Part shown: positions 1 to 7,877 of the stretch, piece by piece
Layout: the number at the start of each line of letters is the position of its first letter
Position numbering within the stretch: the first letter of the stretch is position 1
From: Chlamydiota bacterium
GTDB lineage: Bacteria > Auribacterota > JACPWU01
Direction: 5' to 3'
DNA length: 49,953 bases
NCBI GenBank assembly: GCA_016178055.1
Contig: JACOUC010000039.1
Location: forward strand, 1-49,953
Made by a program: the position numbers and the translations under genes
The notes under the pieces: generated by a model
Databases searched by the model: none
What the model saw: the letters and a program-made list of their open reading frames with translations, nothing else
Told to the model about the DNA's origin: nothing

Positions 1-882
1 ATTCTGGCCTCCAACGATACAGATATTATGGATTTTTCACGCGATACCTATTCTTACATGTGGCCCAGGGATGGGGCTCTGGTCGCAGCCTCTTTCATCA
101 AGGCAGGTTATTCAGAAATCTCCCGCCGCTTTTTTAATTTTTGCAGCCAAATTGTGGATCCCGGCGGATATTTTCTTCATAAATTTACGCCCGATGGATC
201 GGTCGGAAGCACGTGGCATCCCTGGTGGAAAAACAATGAACCTGAACTCCCGATTCAGGAAGATGAAACCGCCCTCGTGTTGTGGGCCCTCTGGAAACAT
301 TTTGATCGTTTTCATGATGTGGAATTTATTAAACCGCTTTACCGCGATTTAATTATTCTCTCGGCAGAATTTATGGTGAACTATCGGGACGAAAAAACCA
401 AGCTTCCAAAACCCTCTTATGATTTATGGGAAGAGGAGCGGGGCGTCCACACCTTTACCGTCTCGACTGTTTTTGCAGGATTAAAGGCAGCGGCCAACTT
501 TGCTGAAGCCTTCGGGGAAAAAAATCTTTCTCTCAAATACCGTCAAGCCACTGAAGAAATCAAAAAATCGATGAAGCTCTATTTATTTAATCCCAGTCTA
601 AACCGATTTGCAAAAACGGCCCAGATGGACTCTAATGGAAAATACACACTCGAAATGAAGCTCGATGCGAGTCTCTTTGCCTTGTGGTTCTTCGAAGTCT
701 TTGAACCCAACGATCCCATGGTTCGGTCTACCCTACAAGCCGTTCACAGCCAGCTCAAGGTAAAAACGAATGTAGGAGGCGTGGCTCGTTACGAAAACGA
801 CGCGTATCACAAAACGGTATTTGATTACGTTGAACGTGCAAAAATATTCAGGCGTAAATTCGAGCAAAAATCTTCCAGATGA
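1..882 (+). pseudogene. GH15 glucoamylase/glucodextranase-like protein, truncated at both ends
   Basis: Glycoside hydrolase family 15 enzymes remove glucose from the non-reducing ends of alpha-glucans with an (alpha/alpha)6 barrel. The frame is open from base 1, so the true start lies left of the window. Visible family blocks are SRDTYSYMWPRDGALVA, the catalytic-acid block YDLWEEERGVHTFT (about 131-144 counting from the ATG at 28) and GGVARYENDAYH. After this last block the family normally continues for over 100 residues to a second catalytic glutamate. Here it turns into an unrelated tail of about 20 residues and stops. The catalytic base is therefore missing, and the 3' end overlaps the convergent gene at 848-1135, suggesting a deletion or rearrangement junction near 820. 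The family call is firm; loss of function is inferred. Confidence 0.8.
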
Positions 883-1135
883 TCCAGGCCAGTACGAGGG
901 CAATCAGAATCATGAAAATTCGGGGAATCCACAGGGCCGGGTTTGTCCACGGGATGATACGGTAGCAGCGATTACACCACGATCCTGTGTACGGAACAGG
1001 ACCGGGGTAATGCCGCGTATGTCCGGGTCTGCCACATCGTTCACAAATTCCGCAATAACCTCGGGGTATTCCCTGCCTTTCAAAATGGGCCGGATCCTTA
1101 TCCCACAAGTCACAATAGCAATGGCCATAAGTCAT
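848..1135 (-). CDS. Small zinc-ribbon protein with one C-terminal membrane helix
   Basis: This 95-residue protein is of unknown function. The N-terminal two thirds carry many Cys and His residues (GHCYC, YCGICERCGRPGHTRHYPGP, WCNRCYR), which looks like a two-site metal-binding ribbon. The C-terminus is a hydrophobic helix (about residues 70-90, IFMILIALVLAWIIW) with a short basic tail. It would sit in the inner membrane with the ribbon on one face. The dense motif-like Cys/His pattern makes a chance reading frame unlikely. It ends inside the broken GH15 frame, in convergent orientation. I recall similar hypothetical proteins in environmental genomes but cannot name a role. Confidence 0.6.
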   Translation of the reverse strand: MTYGHCYCDLWDKDPAHFERQGIPRGYCGICERCGRPGHTRHYPGPVPYTGSWCNRCYRIIPWTNPALWIPRIFMILIALVLAWIIWKIFARIYA

Positions 1136-1138
1136 GTG

Positions 1139-2167
1139 CTATTCTCTTTTCCGCGTCCAAGTTCCACTCCATATTTTCCCAGGGTGCATTTCGCTGCCAT
1201 ATTTGACAAATGCAGTGGTCTCTTCATGAGCCTCCACTTTGACAGTATCACCGTCAGGGGTATCACCCGGCACCAAGGTGTACGTCCCTGTCCCAGACCT
1301 CTTCCCATGCTTTTGCCCATCTCGATACTCCGGGTCGGACTCCCACTGACAATCGAGTTGGCGCCCACCCGCCGAGACCTTGCAATTGAATATACGCTGC
1401 GGATCCTCTCTTCCAAGATCAGGCCCGTGACGGACAGTGGCCTCAACCGTATCGCCCGCTACCTTCACATGGACGGTATAAGTATCACCGCCATCCCAAA
1501 GCCCTGCCCATCGGCTCAAAAGAATTGTCCCCGGGCGCTCTGCCTCCCATACGGGTCCACGATCTACAATTTCTCCCCGCCCTTGGGCAAGAAGCTTCGT
1601 CACTTCTTTAACCTTTTCCGGAGAAAAATTTGTCGGCGATAATTGCTTTTCAAGATCTTGGGGAAACCATTCCTTGATTTTGCCCGGCCGCCAAAGAATG
1701 TTATATCTCTCCTGATGCAAATGACCCAGTTCGTGCAGGAGCAATTTTGCAATATCAAAATGGCTTCTGGGAGATCCATTAAAATAGAGTCCATCTTGAT
1801 TCAACAGGACTTTATTCTTATCAATCGTTTGTCCTCCCGCTGAACAGGCCCATGTAGATTGTTTCCTCGTGATCACGCATTGGGCGTTAGCATCATCCAA
1901 GATCGATATAAGCTCCCGACGTTTTGTATTCGACAGGTTAGGCCACTGGCCCGTCGTCAATTCGTACTTGAGTATGGCAAGAACAGCAGGAAGCTCGAGC
2001 TGGGTCACAGGATTTGCTCCCGGGACATCTTTAACCACTAACCTTACAGCAGGCGGCTTAGCATGTTCATAGAAATCTTCTATTGTTTGATCGGCTCTTC
2101 CCAGACATGAGCATGAGCAAAATACCACGAACAAAAGGCGGGCTAGAAATTTGACACGAGGATTCAT
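1139..2167 (-). CDS. Secreted protein with HExxH zinc-protease motif
   Basis: The chosen start at 2167 gives 342 residues and is preceded by a perfect AGGAGG at good spacing; the open frame runs further upstream without a comparable ribosome site. The N-terminus MNPRVKFLARLLFVVFCSCSCLGRADQ is a signal peptide, possibly a lipoprotein-like one because of its Cys residues. Residues around 143-151 read LLHELGHLHQE, a zincin-type HExxH motif in a helix, preceded by a region with two spaced Cys residues (QCVITRK and WACSAGG). The C-terminal 120 residues are Gly-, Thr- and Asp-rich and look like a beta domain (DTYTVHVKV, GTGTYTLV). No named family is recognised. Peptidase activity is a guess from the motif only. 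Confidence 0.65.
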   Translation of the reverse strand: MNPRVKFLARLLFVVFCSCSCLGRADQTIEDFYEHAKPPAVRLVVKDVPGANPVTQLELPAVLAILKYELTTGQWPNLSNTKRRELISILDDANAQCVITRKQSTWACSAGGQTIDKNKVLLNQDGLYFNGSPRSHFDIAKLLLHELGHLHQERYNILWRPGKIKEWFPQDLEKQLSPTNFSPEKVKEVTKLLAQGRGEIVDRGPVWEAERPGTILLSRWAGLWDGGDTYTVHVKVAGDTVEATVRHGPDLGREDPQRIFNCKVSAGGRQLDCQWESDPEYRDGQKHGKRSGTGTYTLVPGDTPDGDTVKVEAHEETTAFVKYGSEMHPGKIWSGTWTRKRE

Positions 2168-2324
2168 TGAAAAACCTCCTATGCTTTCATTCATGAACAG
2201 CATGGTTGTATAAAGGGTTAATGTCTTTTTACGCATCAATGATCGTTCTCCTTTGTTGAGGATTTTCTTGCAACGACCCGCTCTAAAATAATCCCACATC
2301 AATCAACTTTCTTCCAATTTTTTT

Positions 2325-2597
2325 CTATTTGTTTCGATAGCCATAAAGCCATTTTGAAGCGACCGAACCTTTATTGCGCACGGAATGCATCACGTGAGCA
2401 GAAATCAAAATTTCCTCTTTCTTTTTAGGACACATTTTCTGGCCCTGCATTTCTAACTCCACCTCGCCTTCTAAAATCATCAATAATTCATCCACGTCGT
2501 GAACATAGTTTTCCCAGACTTGCCCTGGAGGATCGGTCCATAGATCACAGCTAAATCCTCTGCTTGCCCAATTATTTTTAATGAGAGAGATGTTCAC
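2325..2597 (-). CDS. Small cupin-domain protein
   Basis: A single-domain cupin of 90 residues. The middle reads VHDVDELLMILEGEVELEMQGQ, the first cupin motif with its turn, and later AHVMHSVRNKGSVASKWLYGYRNK, the second motif with a His. Such small cupins bind a metal and act as isomerases, dioxygenases or ligand sensors; the substrate cannot be read from sequence. The gene overlaps the upstream permease gene by four bases (ATGA), so the two are translated from one message with the permease first. A link to the transport function is possible but unproven. Confidence 0.75.
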   Translation of the reverse strand: MNISLIKNNWASRGFSCDLWTDPPGQVWENYVHDVDELLMILEGEVELEMQGQKMCPKKKEEILISAHVMHSVRNKGSVASKWLYGYRNK

Positions 2598-3661
2598 TCC
2601 TGATATTCCTCACCATAAATTTTGATAAAAGTCATTGCAAGAGCAACAACCAAGGGACCTAAAAAAAGACCCATGGGGCCATAGACCTTAATTCCTCCTA
2701 GAATTCCAAAAAAAAGAAAAAGCATGGGCAGTTTAATGCGATGTCCAATGAGAATAGGTCTTAAGAAATTATCAACCAAACTGACAACTCCTGAACCCCA
2801 AATGAGTAAGAAAATCCATTGCCAGGTGGCCCCCTTTATGAAATAACAAATACAAACGGGAATCCAGACGGCTCCTGCCCCCACAAAAGGAATCATGGCT
2901 GTAAACATGGTCGTAAATCCCAGAACAACAAAGGCAGGGATTCCCATAATGCGAAATCCAATTCCAGCTGCTATTCCCTGGGCTGCAGCCACAATGAAAA
3001 CTCCCCGGACAACGGCTGTCAGGGTCGAATAAAGAAGATCTGCAATTTGGTCTTTATGCTTGGGTTCCATGGGAACTAGATCTTTTGCTTTTTTAAAAAG
3101 GAAAGGACCATCTCGAAAAAGGAAAAAGAGAGTAAAGATCATGACCAAAACATTAAAGACAAGGGCTAAGGCGTTTCTTGGAAGTTTCTTTCCTAAAAGA
3201 TAAAGGTTGTTCACAAGTTTTCCTGCTGTCTCAGCCAGCATTTTTTGAAAATCAACCTGTGTTAAATCAAGAAGACTTTTAAGCTTATCTTCAATTATCT
3301 TTAACCAATGAACATCGGTTGAAATTTCCCCCTGACGCCATTTCTCGAGCGTAATGCCTAATTGCTTAATCATGGGAGAAAGTGTTTTAATTTCGTTGAG
3401 CAAAAGCCAAGAAAGGAAGATAAAGGGAAGAACGATGAGAACCACCACGAAAAATGTCGAGACAAAGGATGCAAGATTAATCCTTTTTTTCCCAACCATT
3501 CTCAAGTTCAAGCGATGCAGAGGGAAAAAGATGAGGCTTAAGACAATGGATCCCAAAATCCCTGTATAAAAAGGAGAGAGAATGTTTAAGATTTGATAAA
3601 GGAGAAAGAGAAAAACACCAAGAAAGAAAAATCGAAAAAGTTGATCGCGTCGGACATTCAT
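2594..3661 (-). CDS. AI-2E family transporter (PerM/YdiK-like)
   Basis: A 355-residue polytopic membrane protein of the AI-2 exporter/PerM superfamily. Hydrophobic segments lie near residues 10-50, 60-85, 155-180, 210-260 and 270-345. Family features include a central amphipathic region (TVLEKW...LKSLLDL), the block VVRGVFIVAAAQGIAAGIGF, and the C-terminal MLFLFFGILGGIKVYGPMGLFLGPLVVALA, which is diagnostic. Members export autoinducer-2, act as sodium/proton antiporters or have unknown substrates, so the transported molecule is open. It is the first gene of a two-gene unit with the cupin protein downstream. Confidence 0.88.
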   Translation of the reverse strand: MNVRRDQLFRFFFLGVFLFLLYQILNILSPFYTGILGSIVLSLIFFPLHRLNLRMVGKKRINLASFVSTFFVVVLIVLPFIFLSWLLLNEIKTLSPMIKQLGITLEKWRQGEISTDVHWLKIIEDKLKSLLDLTQVDFQKMLAETAGKLVNNLYLLGKKLPRNALALVFNVLVMIFTLFFLFRDGPFLFKKAKDLVPMEPKHKDQIADLLYSTLTAVVRGVFIVAAAQGIAAGIGFRIMGIPAFVVLGFTTMFTAMIPFVGAGAVWIPVCICYFIKGATWQWIFLLIWGSGVVSLVDNFLRPILIGHRIKLPMLFLFFGILGGIKVYGPMGLFLGPLVVALAMTFIKIYGEEYQE

Positions 3662-3713
3662 GGATTGTTAGCTCCGGTCTCTTTCCTCTTATAACAAATC
3701 TTGGCGCTTCAGG

Positions 3714-4376
3714 CTATAAAAGATCGCAAAACCAAAATCCATCCCGCTCAACGATTTCTCCTTTTTTGACCTTAAGGGGATATTGAAAAATAGGACCGTC
3801 ATAGACAAAGGTATGAAATTCCCCATTTTCACCACAGGGATCCACCGAGGAAGGAAGGTCTTTGAGAAGTTTTTCATCAAACTCACGGCCGCAAAAGGAA
3901 GGATTCATTTGTTTAGGATCGATACAGACTAAGATGGCTTTAAAGCCTTGACGTATAAAATCGTGAGCGAGTCTTTTCGTATCTTTGAGCCAGAGAGGGA
4001 AAAGACCTGTCATTTCAAGTTGAGCAAGATTCTTTTCTCTGTAGCTTCGAATATCTTGTAAAAATAAATCTCCAAAAACAACTTTTGAAATACCCATTTT
4101 TTTATATTTCTCTAGAATTTTGTACATGGACTCTTCATAAATTAAGTTAGAGGCTTGAATAGGAATGCGTACTTCTTCCAAGGGAAGGCCAATGGAAGTG
4201 ATTTGTTCCTGTAAAAGGCGGTACCGAACGCCGTGCATGCTGATTCGGTCGTAGCCCTCTGTGATCGTGGTGAGAAGTGCTTTTACATTTAACTTTGAGT
4301 TTTCAAGACAAGCCTGAAGCGCAAGAGAACTGTCTTTCCCTCCACTCCAACATAACAAAACAGGTTCGCTCATCAT
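3714..4376 (-). CDS. Dph6-like ATP-pyrophosphatase (DUF71, diphthine-ammonia ligase family)
   Basis: An adenine-nucleotide alpha-hydrolase-fold protein of 220 residues. The PP-loop SGGKDS lies at residues 10-15 and is followed by ALQACLE. The family block GENGEFHTFVYDGPIF is at about residues 181-196. Eukaryotic and archaeal Dph6 amidates diphthine on EF2, but bacteria lack diphthamide, so bacterial members probably amidate another substrate (a corrinoid or small-molecule role has been proposed). The gene stands alone on the minus strand, followed by a short gap to the permease gene. Confidence 0.82.
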   Translation of the reverse strand: MMSEPVLLCWSGGKDSSLALQACLENSKLNVKALLTTITEGYDRISMHGVRYRLLQEQITSIGLPLEEVRIPIQASNLIYEESMYKILEKYKKMGISKVVFGDLFLQDIRSYREKNLAQLEMTGLFPLWLKDTKRLAHDFIRQGFKAILVCIDPKQMNPSFCGREFDEKLLKDLPSSVDPCGENGEFHTFVYDGPIFQYPLKVKKGEIVERDGFWFCDLL

Positions 4377-4470
4377 ATTCCCTGGCTTTTTTCTCTTCTT
4401 TATAATGATTCATTCTATTTTCTTATTCAATGAATGACTGTATCAGAAGGAGTTTTGATGATCAATCAAA

Positions 4471-4553
4471 GACCGCGGACCCCAGACTACAGACCATGGA
4501 CCACGGACTCTTAAGAATTTCTAGTCTCTGGTCTTTGGTCCAGTCCATCCATC
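4471..4553. repeat. Palindromic word repeat, GACC/GGTC family
   Basis: A low-complexity segment built of degenerate 7-8 base words (CAGACTACAGACCATGGACC on the left, GTCTCTGGTCTTTGGTCC on the right), whose two arms are roughly complementary around TTAAGAATTT. It is similar in reverse orientation to the segment at 33470-33582. It lies in a 230-base intergenic region with no other visible gene. Confidence 0.6.
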
Positions 4554-4607
4554 CATTTTTAACCTTGCCTTGAAACTGATTTGAGATTATAGTTGCCCCA
4601 GCTATTT

Positions 4608-4955
4608 ATGAGCTCAAAAGTTAAATCTCTCTTAAGAATTCAAGAAATTGAGGAAGAGCTACGAAAGAAAGCCAAGGCTTCTAAACTCGAGCTCATTCAG
4701 GAGCTTGCGGATCATCGAGTGGGCATTCCTTCCGAGTTTATTCGTGCTTATGATCGTGCGAAGAGACGTTATAAAAATGCGATTGTTCGACTGATCAATG
4801 GGGTTTGCCAAGGCTGCTTTCTAGCGGCTTCTGCAGGAGTTGCCATTGTTGCAAAGGCAGGAAAATCCATTCATGTTTGCGAGCACTGCACCCGTCTTCT
4901 CTATTGTGAAAAGCCTCCTGAAGCAGCTCAAGACCTGAAGCAGCTCAAGATTTGA
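4608..4955 (+). CDS. Small coiled-coil protein with C4 zinc ribbon
   Basis: A protein of about 115 residues. The N-terminal 70 residues are charged and helical (IQEIEEELRKKAKASKLELIQEL), followed by a zinc ribbon formed by VCQGC and VCEHCTRLLYC. This layout resembles the C-terminal part of bacterial zf-RING_7/C4-type zinc-ribbon proteins (CT398/YacL type), although those are usually about 240 residues long, so this is a short relative. No clear Shine-Dalgarno is seen. I chose ATG 4608; a TTG at 4593 is an alternative. The protein may act in RNA or protein binding, which is not established. Confidence 0.65.
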   Translation: MSSKVKSLLRIQEIEEELRKKAKASKLELIQELADHRVGIPSEFIRAYDRAKRRYKNAIVRLINGVCQGCFLAASAGVAIVAKAGKSIHVCEHCTRLLYCEKPPEAAQDLKQLKI

Positions 4956-5054
4956 AATCAAAATAAGCACCCCCATTTGCCTTAAAAAATAGTCTAGAAT
5001 TTATTGGAAAAAGTCGTATAATATTTTCTTTTAGTGTCATTTTCGTATTACAGA

Positions 5055-5131
<77 letters not shown>

Positions 5132-5133
5132 GT

Positions 5134-5222
5134 TTTCTTTCGGATATCGGATTACGGATATCGGATTTGATGATAGATCGATTTTAAATCCGAAATTCGA
5201 AGTTCGAAATCCGAATTTTTTT
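5134..5222. repeat. Palindromic word repeat between the two tRNAs
   Basis: The segment holds two copies of CGGATATCGGATT on the left and AAATCCGAAATTCGAAG followed by TTCGAAATCCGAA on the right, ending in a run of eight T. The arms pair imperfectly, so the transcript could fold into a hairpin with a U tract and act as a terminator for tRNA-fMet. It belongs to the same stylistic class as the other word repeats in the window but uses a different word. Confidence 0.5.
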
Positions 5223-5227
5223 TGTAC

Positions 5228-5299
5228 GCCAGGGTAGCTCAGTGGTAGAGCGGGGCTCTCATAAGGCCTAGGTCGGGGGTTCAATTCCCTCCCCTGGTA
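5228..5299 (+). tRNA. tRNA with CAT anticodon (elongator Met, or Ile2 read by lysidine)
   Basis: A 72-nt cloverleaf: acceptor GCCAGGG/CCCTGGT (G1:U72 wobble), D arm AGCTCAGTGGTAGAGC, anticodon loop CTCATAA and T arm with TTCAATT. CCA is not encoded. Position 1-72 is paired, unlike the initiator tRNA just upstream, so this is either elongator tRNA-Met or the AUA-reading tRNA-Ile2. Sequence alone does not decide between them. Confidence 0.88.
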
Positions 5300-5317
5300 T
5301 GACTTCCATCCAAAAAC

Positions 5318-5427
5318 AGTAGGGAGTAAGAAGTAAGTAGAAGAAAAGCATAGATTCGATTTTCTTTACTACATACTACATACTTCTTACTACTTACTAC
5401 TTACTGCTTACTATATACTACTTACTG
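5318..5427. repeat. Palindromic word repeat, TACTACTTAC family
   Basis: The left arm AGTAGGGAGTAAGAAGTAAG and a right arm of roughly ten TACTAC/TTACTAC words pair imperfectly around CATAGATTCGATTTTC. The right edge runs into the last codons of the flippase-like gene on the minus strand, so the element also ends that gene. With the tRNAs it fills the gene-free stretch 4956-5421. Confidence 0.6.
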
Positions 5428-6402
5428 TTTTTTCCCCGCGTTTACTTTTGAATTCATAATAATGACCCATCCAAGGCCTGACCAGAACAGTTCACGAACG
5501 CGTCTGATTAAACTGACCGAAAGCCCCAACGCCCCTCCAAATCCTAATGAGGTAAAAATAAATAAATTTCCGCCTTCTTGAGTTCCCAAATTTGCAGGAA
5601 CCATGAAGGCAAGCCCTCGAATCAATTGATGCAAGGCCTCAATCATCAGGGCATCCCCAAGGTCTAAAGGAAGTTTCAGCCAATGAACAATCAGAAAGAT
5701 TTCAAAAATACCTGCAAGCCATCCTAAGAAATGAAAGAAAAAGGAAATCAAGAAGCGGATTTTATATTCCTTATAAAAAGTCATCATGAGGGATTCCATC
5801 TCTACGATTTTATGCATGATGTTTGTAAGAAAAGTTCGACCAATCTTTAAATGAATAAAAAATTTCGCCGATCCTGAAAAAAGTCCGCGGCTTTGTAAGA
5901 AAAGAAATAGAAAGACAAGAATAATCAAAAGTCCAAAGCAAGCCAGCACAACGCCTCTTAAGGCATTCGAAATATCAAGTCGGTTATAAGCAAAAACAAG
6001 GCCGATCACTACAAAGAGAAGTTGAGAAAGGGCCATGGTGGTTTTGGCGATCACCAGAGAGCTCATACTTTCAGTCATTGAAATTCCGTAGGGTTTCAAA
6101 AGCATGGCTTTAACAGGCTCTCCCCCTACATAACCCGTGGGAGTGGTATTGTTCACAGCCTCACCTGCGATCCGAATCCAAAAAAGCCTAAAAAAATTGA
6201 CGCAGCAAACCCGTGGATGAAAGGCAAATCTCCAGCCTAAGGTATCCCAGCAGTTGACAAAACCGTAAACGGTTAGAAGAGGAATAAAGTTCCATTTCAG
6301 TTTACAGATTTCATTCAAAATAGCGTGCCAGCCCGCACGAGTCGTAAAATAGACAAATAAGGAAACACCTAAAGCCAGGAGTAATTTTTGACGTAGTTTC
6401 AT
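5422..6402 (-). CDS. Flippase-like integral membrane protein (lysylphosphatidylglycerol synthase TM/UPF0104 family)
   Basis: A 326-residue protein with about eight membrane helices. The family block RIAGEAVNNTTPTGYVGGEPVKAMLL (about residues 77-102) and the late block VPANLGTQEGG match the AglD/MprF-type flippase domain, whose members move lipid-linked head groups across the membrane or act with glycosyltransferases. It is the last gene of the phosphonate locus, about 100 bases after the CDP-alcohol phosphotransferase fusion. A role in moving the phosphonate-bearing lipid is a reasonable inference. The last codons (GKKQ and stop) lie in the adjacent repeat. Confidence 0.8.
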   Translation of the reverse strand: MKLRQKLLLALGVSLFVYFTTRAGWHAILNEICKLKWNFIPLLTVYGFVNCWDTLGWRFAFHPRVCCVNFFRLFWIRIAGEAVNNTTPTGYVGGEPVKAMLLKPYGISMTESMSSLVIAKTTMALSQLLFVVIGLVFAYNRLDISNALRGVVLACFGLLIILVFLFLFLQSRGLFSGSAKFFIHLKIGRTFLTNIMHKIVEMESLMMTFYKEYKIRFLISFFFHFLGWLAGIFEIFLIVHWLKLPLDLGDALMIEALHQLIRGLAFMVPANLGTQEGGNLFIFTSLGFGGALGLSVSLIRRVRELFWSGLGWVIIMNSKVNAGKKQ

Positions 6403-6500
6403 TTGATTTTTCTCTCAGTAAGGACCCATTATCACATATCAAGATTAAGATAGGGAATGATAAATAGTTACAAGCTGTAAGGGATAAGCGGACTGCTTTT

Positions 6501-7877
6501 TTACCCTACCGGCGCTTCCTCTAAATGAAAAACCAAAATAGCAATCCAGAAGAGATGAAGGCCAATGGCCGAGGCCCATAAGAACATCTCTCGGAAGTTA
6601 AAAAAAACAACGATTAAAACTAAAAATGAAAAATCCCCTTGCTTCAGGTATTCTAAAACTTTTGCAAGAAGTCCCATTCTTTTGACGGAGAGTTTGAAAA
6701 CATCTTCCTTGATTTTTTTGGAATTAAAAATCCTTTTCAGCATGAAAATAGAAACGGTGACCACCACGCCAATAAAAGAAATTCCACCCAAAATGAGCAT
6801 TGCTTTTTGTCCACTGGCTCGATAAAGTCCCCACGCCCATAATGGAAATAAAAGGGTATGAATGATTCCATCACAGCCAATATCCAGCCAGCCGCCCAGT
6901 CGACTAGAAAGATGTTTTGCCCGAGCCACCTCGCCATCACAATTATCAAGAATGTAAAACAGTTGGAAAAAAATGGCTCCGCATAAGCTTGTGAGATAAG
7001 ACCCTCTTGAAAAGAAAAACAAACCGATCAGTCCAGAAAAGAAACTGAGTAAAGTAATCATATTGGGCGTAAGCGGTGTTTTAAGAAAAAATCGGGTGAT
7101 GGGACTTGAGAGACGCCGGTTAAGAGGTTTAATTTTTTTTGCCTCCTCGAGTTTCTCAACTTTGGGCAGAATCCTCAACCAGGCCTTTCTTAAATCCTCC
7201 TCAAAATCAATCTCGGTCCAGGGAAGTCCATGAATATCTGTGTATCCCACTTTTTCAGATTTAATCCATTCATTCAAAACGGTCTCATATTCACAAGTCA
7301 CCTGCCCTCGTTTGTAAAATGTATCCAGCTTGGAAACTAAAGAAGGCAAATTTTCTTTGCCCACTTTCAAAAAGCCGATGCCTTCTCCAACTTTTTCATA
7401 GGAAGAGGACAAGTTCTTTGAAATTTCGCACACTTGGCCACGTTGGATTCCCAACTTCATTTCTTCCCCGGTGTCTTGAAAATTCTCGTCTAGCAAAAAA
7501 GAATTTCGATGCGGGGATTGGATCAATTTTTCAAGCATGGGGAATGGAAAAAGAACGTCCGCATCCATGATCAGAAAATCATCTTTCTCCAAAATAGGAC
7601 GAGCCGCCCAAAGGGAGAGAATGCCTCCTTCATGATAGCGATCATTTTCGATGTAAGAAATGGAAAGCCCACCCAAAGAATTCCCTACTTTTTCAAAAAT
7701 CTTATTTTTTAAATGACCGACCACGATGAATACTTCTCGAATACCCACCTTCTCCAAGCAAGAGAGCATTCGTTCTAAGATAGTTGTCCCTCCCATTTCA
7801 ATGAGGCATTTTGGGGTATGATCTGTAAAAGGAGAGAGTCTTTTGCCGACGCCAGCAGCAAGAATAAGTGCTTTCAT
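6501..7877 (-). CDS. Nucleotidyltransferase fused to CDP-alcohol phosphatidyltransferase
   Basis: A two-domain protein of 458 residues. Residues 1-230 are a sugar/choline-phosphate-type nucleotidyltransferase: MKALILAAGVGKRLSPFTDH with PKCLIEMGG, then DADVLF for the metal. Residues 265-455 are a CDP-alcohol phosphotransferase with the full motif DGEVARAKHLSSRL-G-GWLDIGCD inside a six-helix membrane domain. The likely reaction pair is activation of a head group with CTP and transfer of the CMP-head group to a membrane acceptor, as in LicC/PntC plus phosphatidyltransferase. I chose ATG 7877, which overlaps the upstream stop as ATGA, over the upstream-extended reading. Its neighbours point to 2-aminoethylphosphonate as the head group; this is inferred. 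Confidence 0.88.
   Translation of the reverse strand: MKALILAAGVGKRLSPFTDHTPKCLIEMGGTTILERMLSCLEKVGIREVFIVVGHLKNKIFEKVGNSLGGLSISYIENDRYHEGGILSLWAARPILEKDDFLIMDADVLFPFPMLEKLIQSPHRNSFLLDENFQDTGEEMKLGIQRGQVCEISKNLSSSYEKVGEGIGFLKVGKENLPSLVSKLDTFYKRGQVTCEYETVLNEWIKSEKVGYTDIHGLPWTEIDFEEDLRKAWLRILPKVEKLEEAKKIKPLNRRLSSPITRFFLKTPLTPNMITLLSFFSGLIGLFFFSRGSYLTSLCGAIFFQLFYILDNCDGEVARAKHLSSRLGGWLDIGCDGIIHTLLFPLWAWGLYRASGQKAMLILGGISFIGVVVTVSIFMLKRIFNSKKIKEDVFKLSVKRMGLLAKVLEYLKQGDFSFLVLIVVFFNFREMFLWASAIGLHLFWIAILVFHLEEAPVG

Noticed and set aside
821-1642. Long plus-strand frame of 273 codons
   Set aside because: It is antisense to the HExxH and zinc-ribbon genes, lacks a ribosome site and has no family features, whereas the minus-strand frames have a signal peptide, motifs and AGGAGG.
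5318-5427. Tandem TACTAC words resembling a repeat array or CRISPR
   Set aside because: Words are degenerate, only 6-9 bases, with no spacers of constant length and a complementary partner arm. It is a palindromic word repeat and not a CRISPR array. No cas gene is present in the window.
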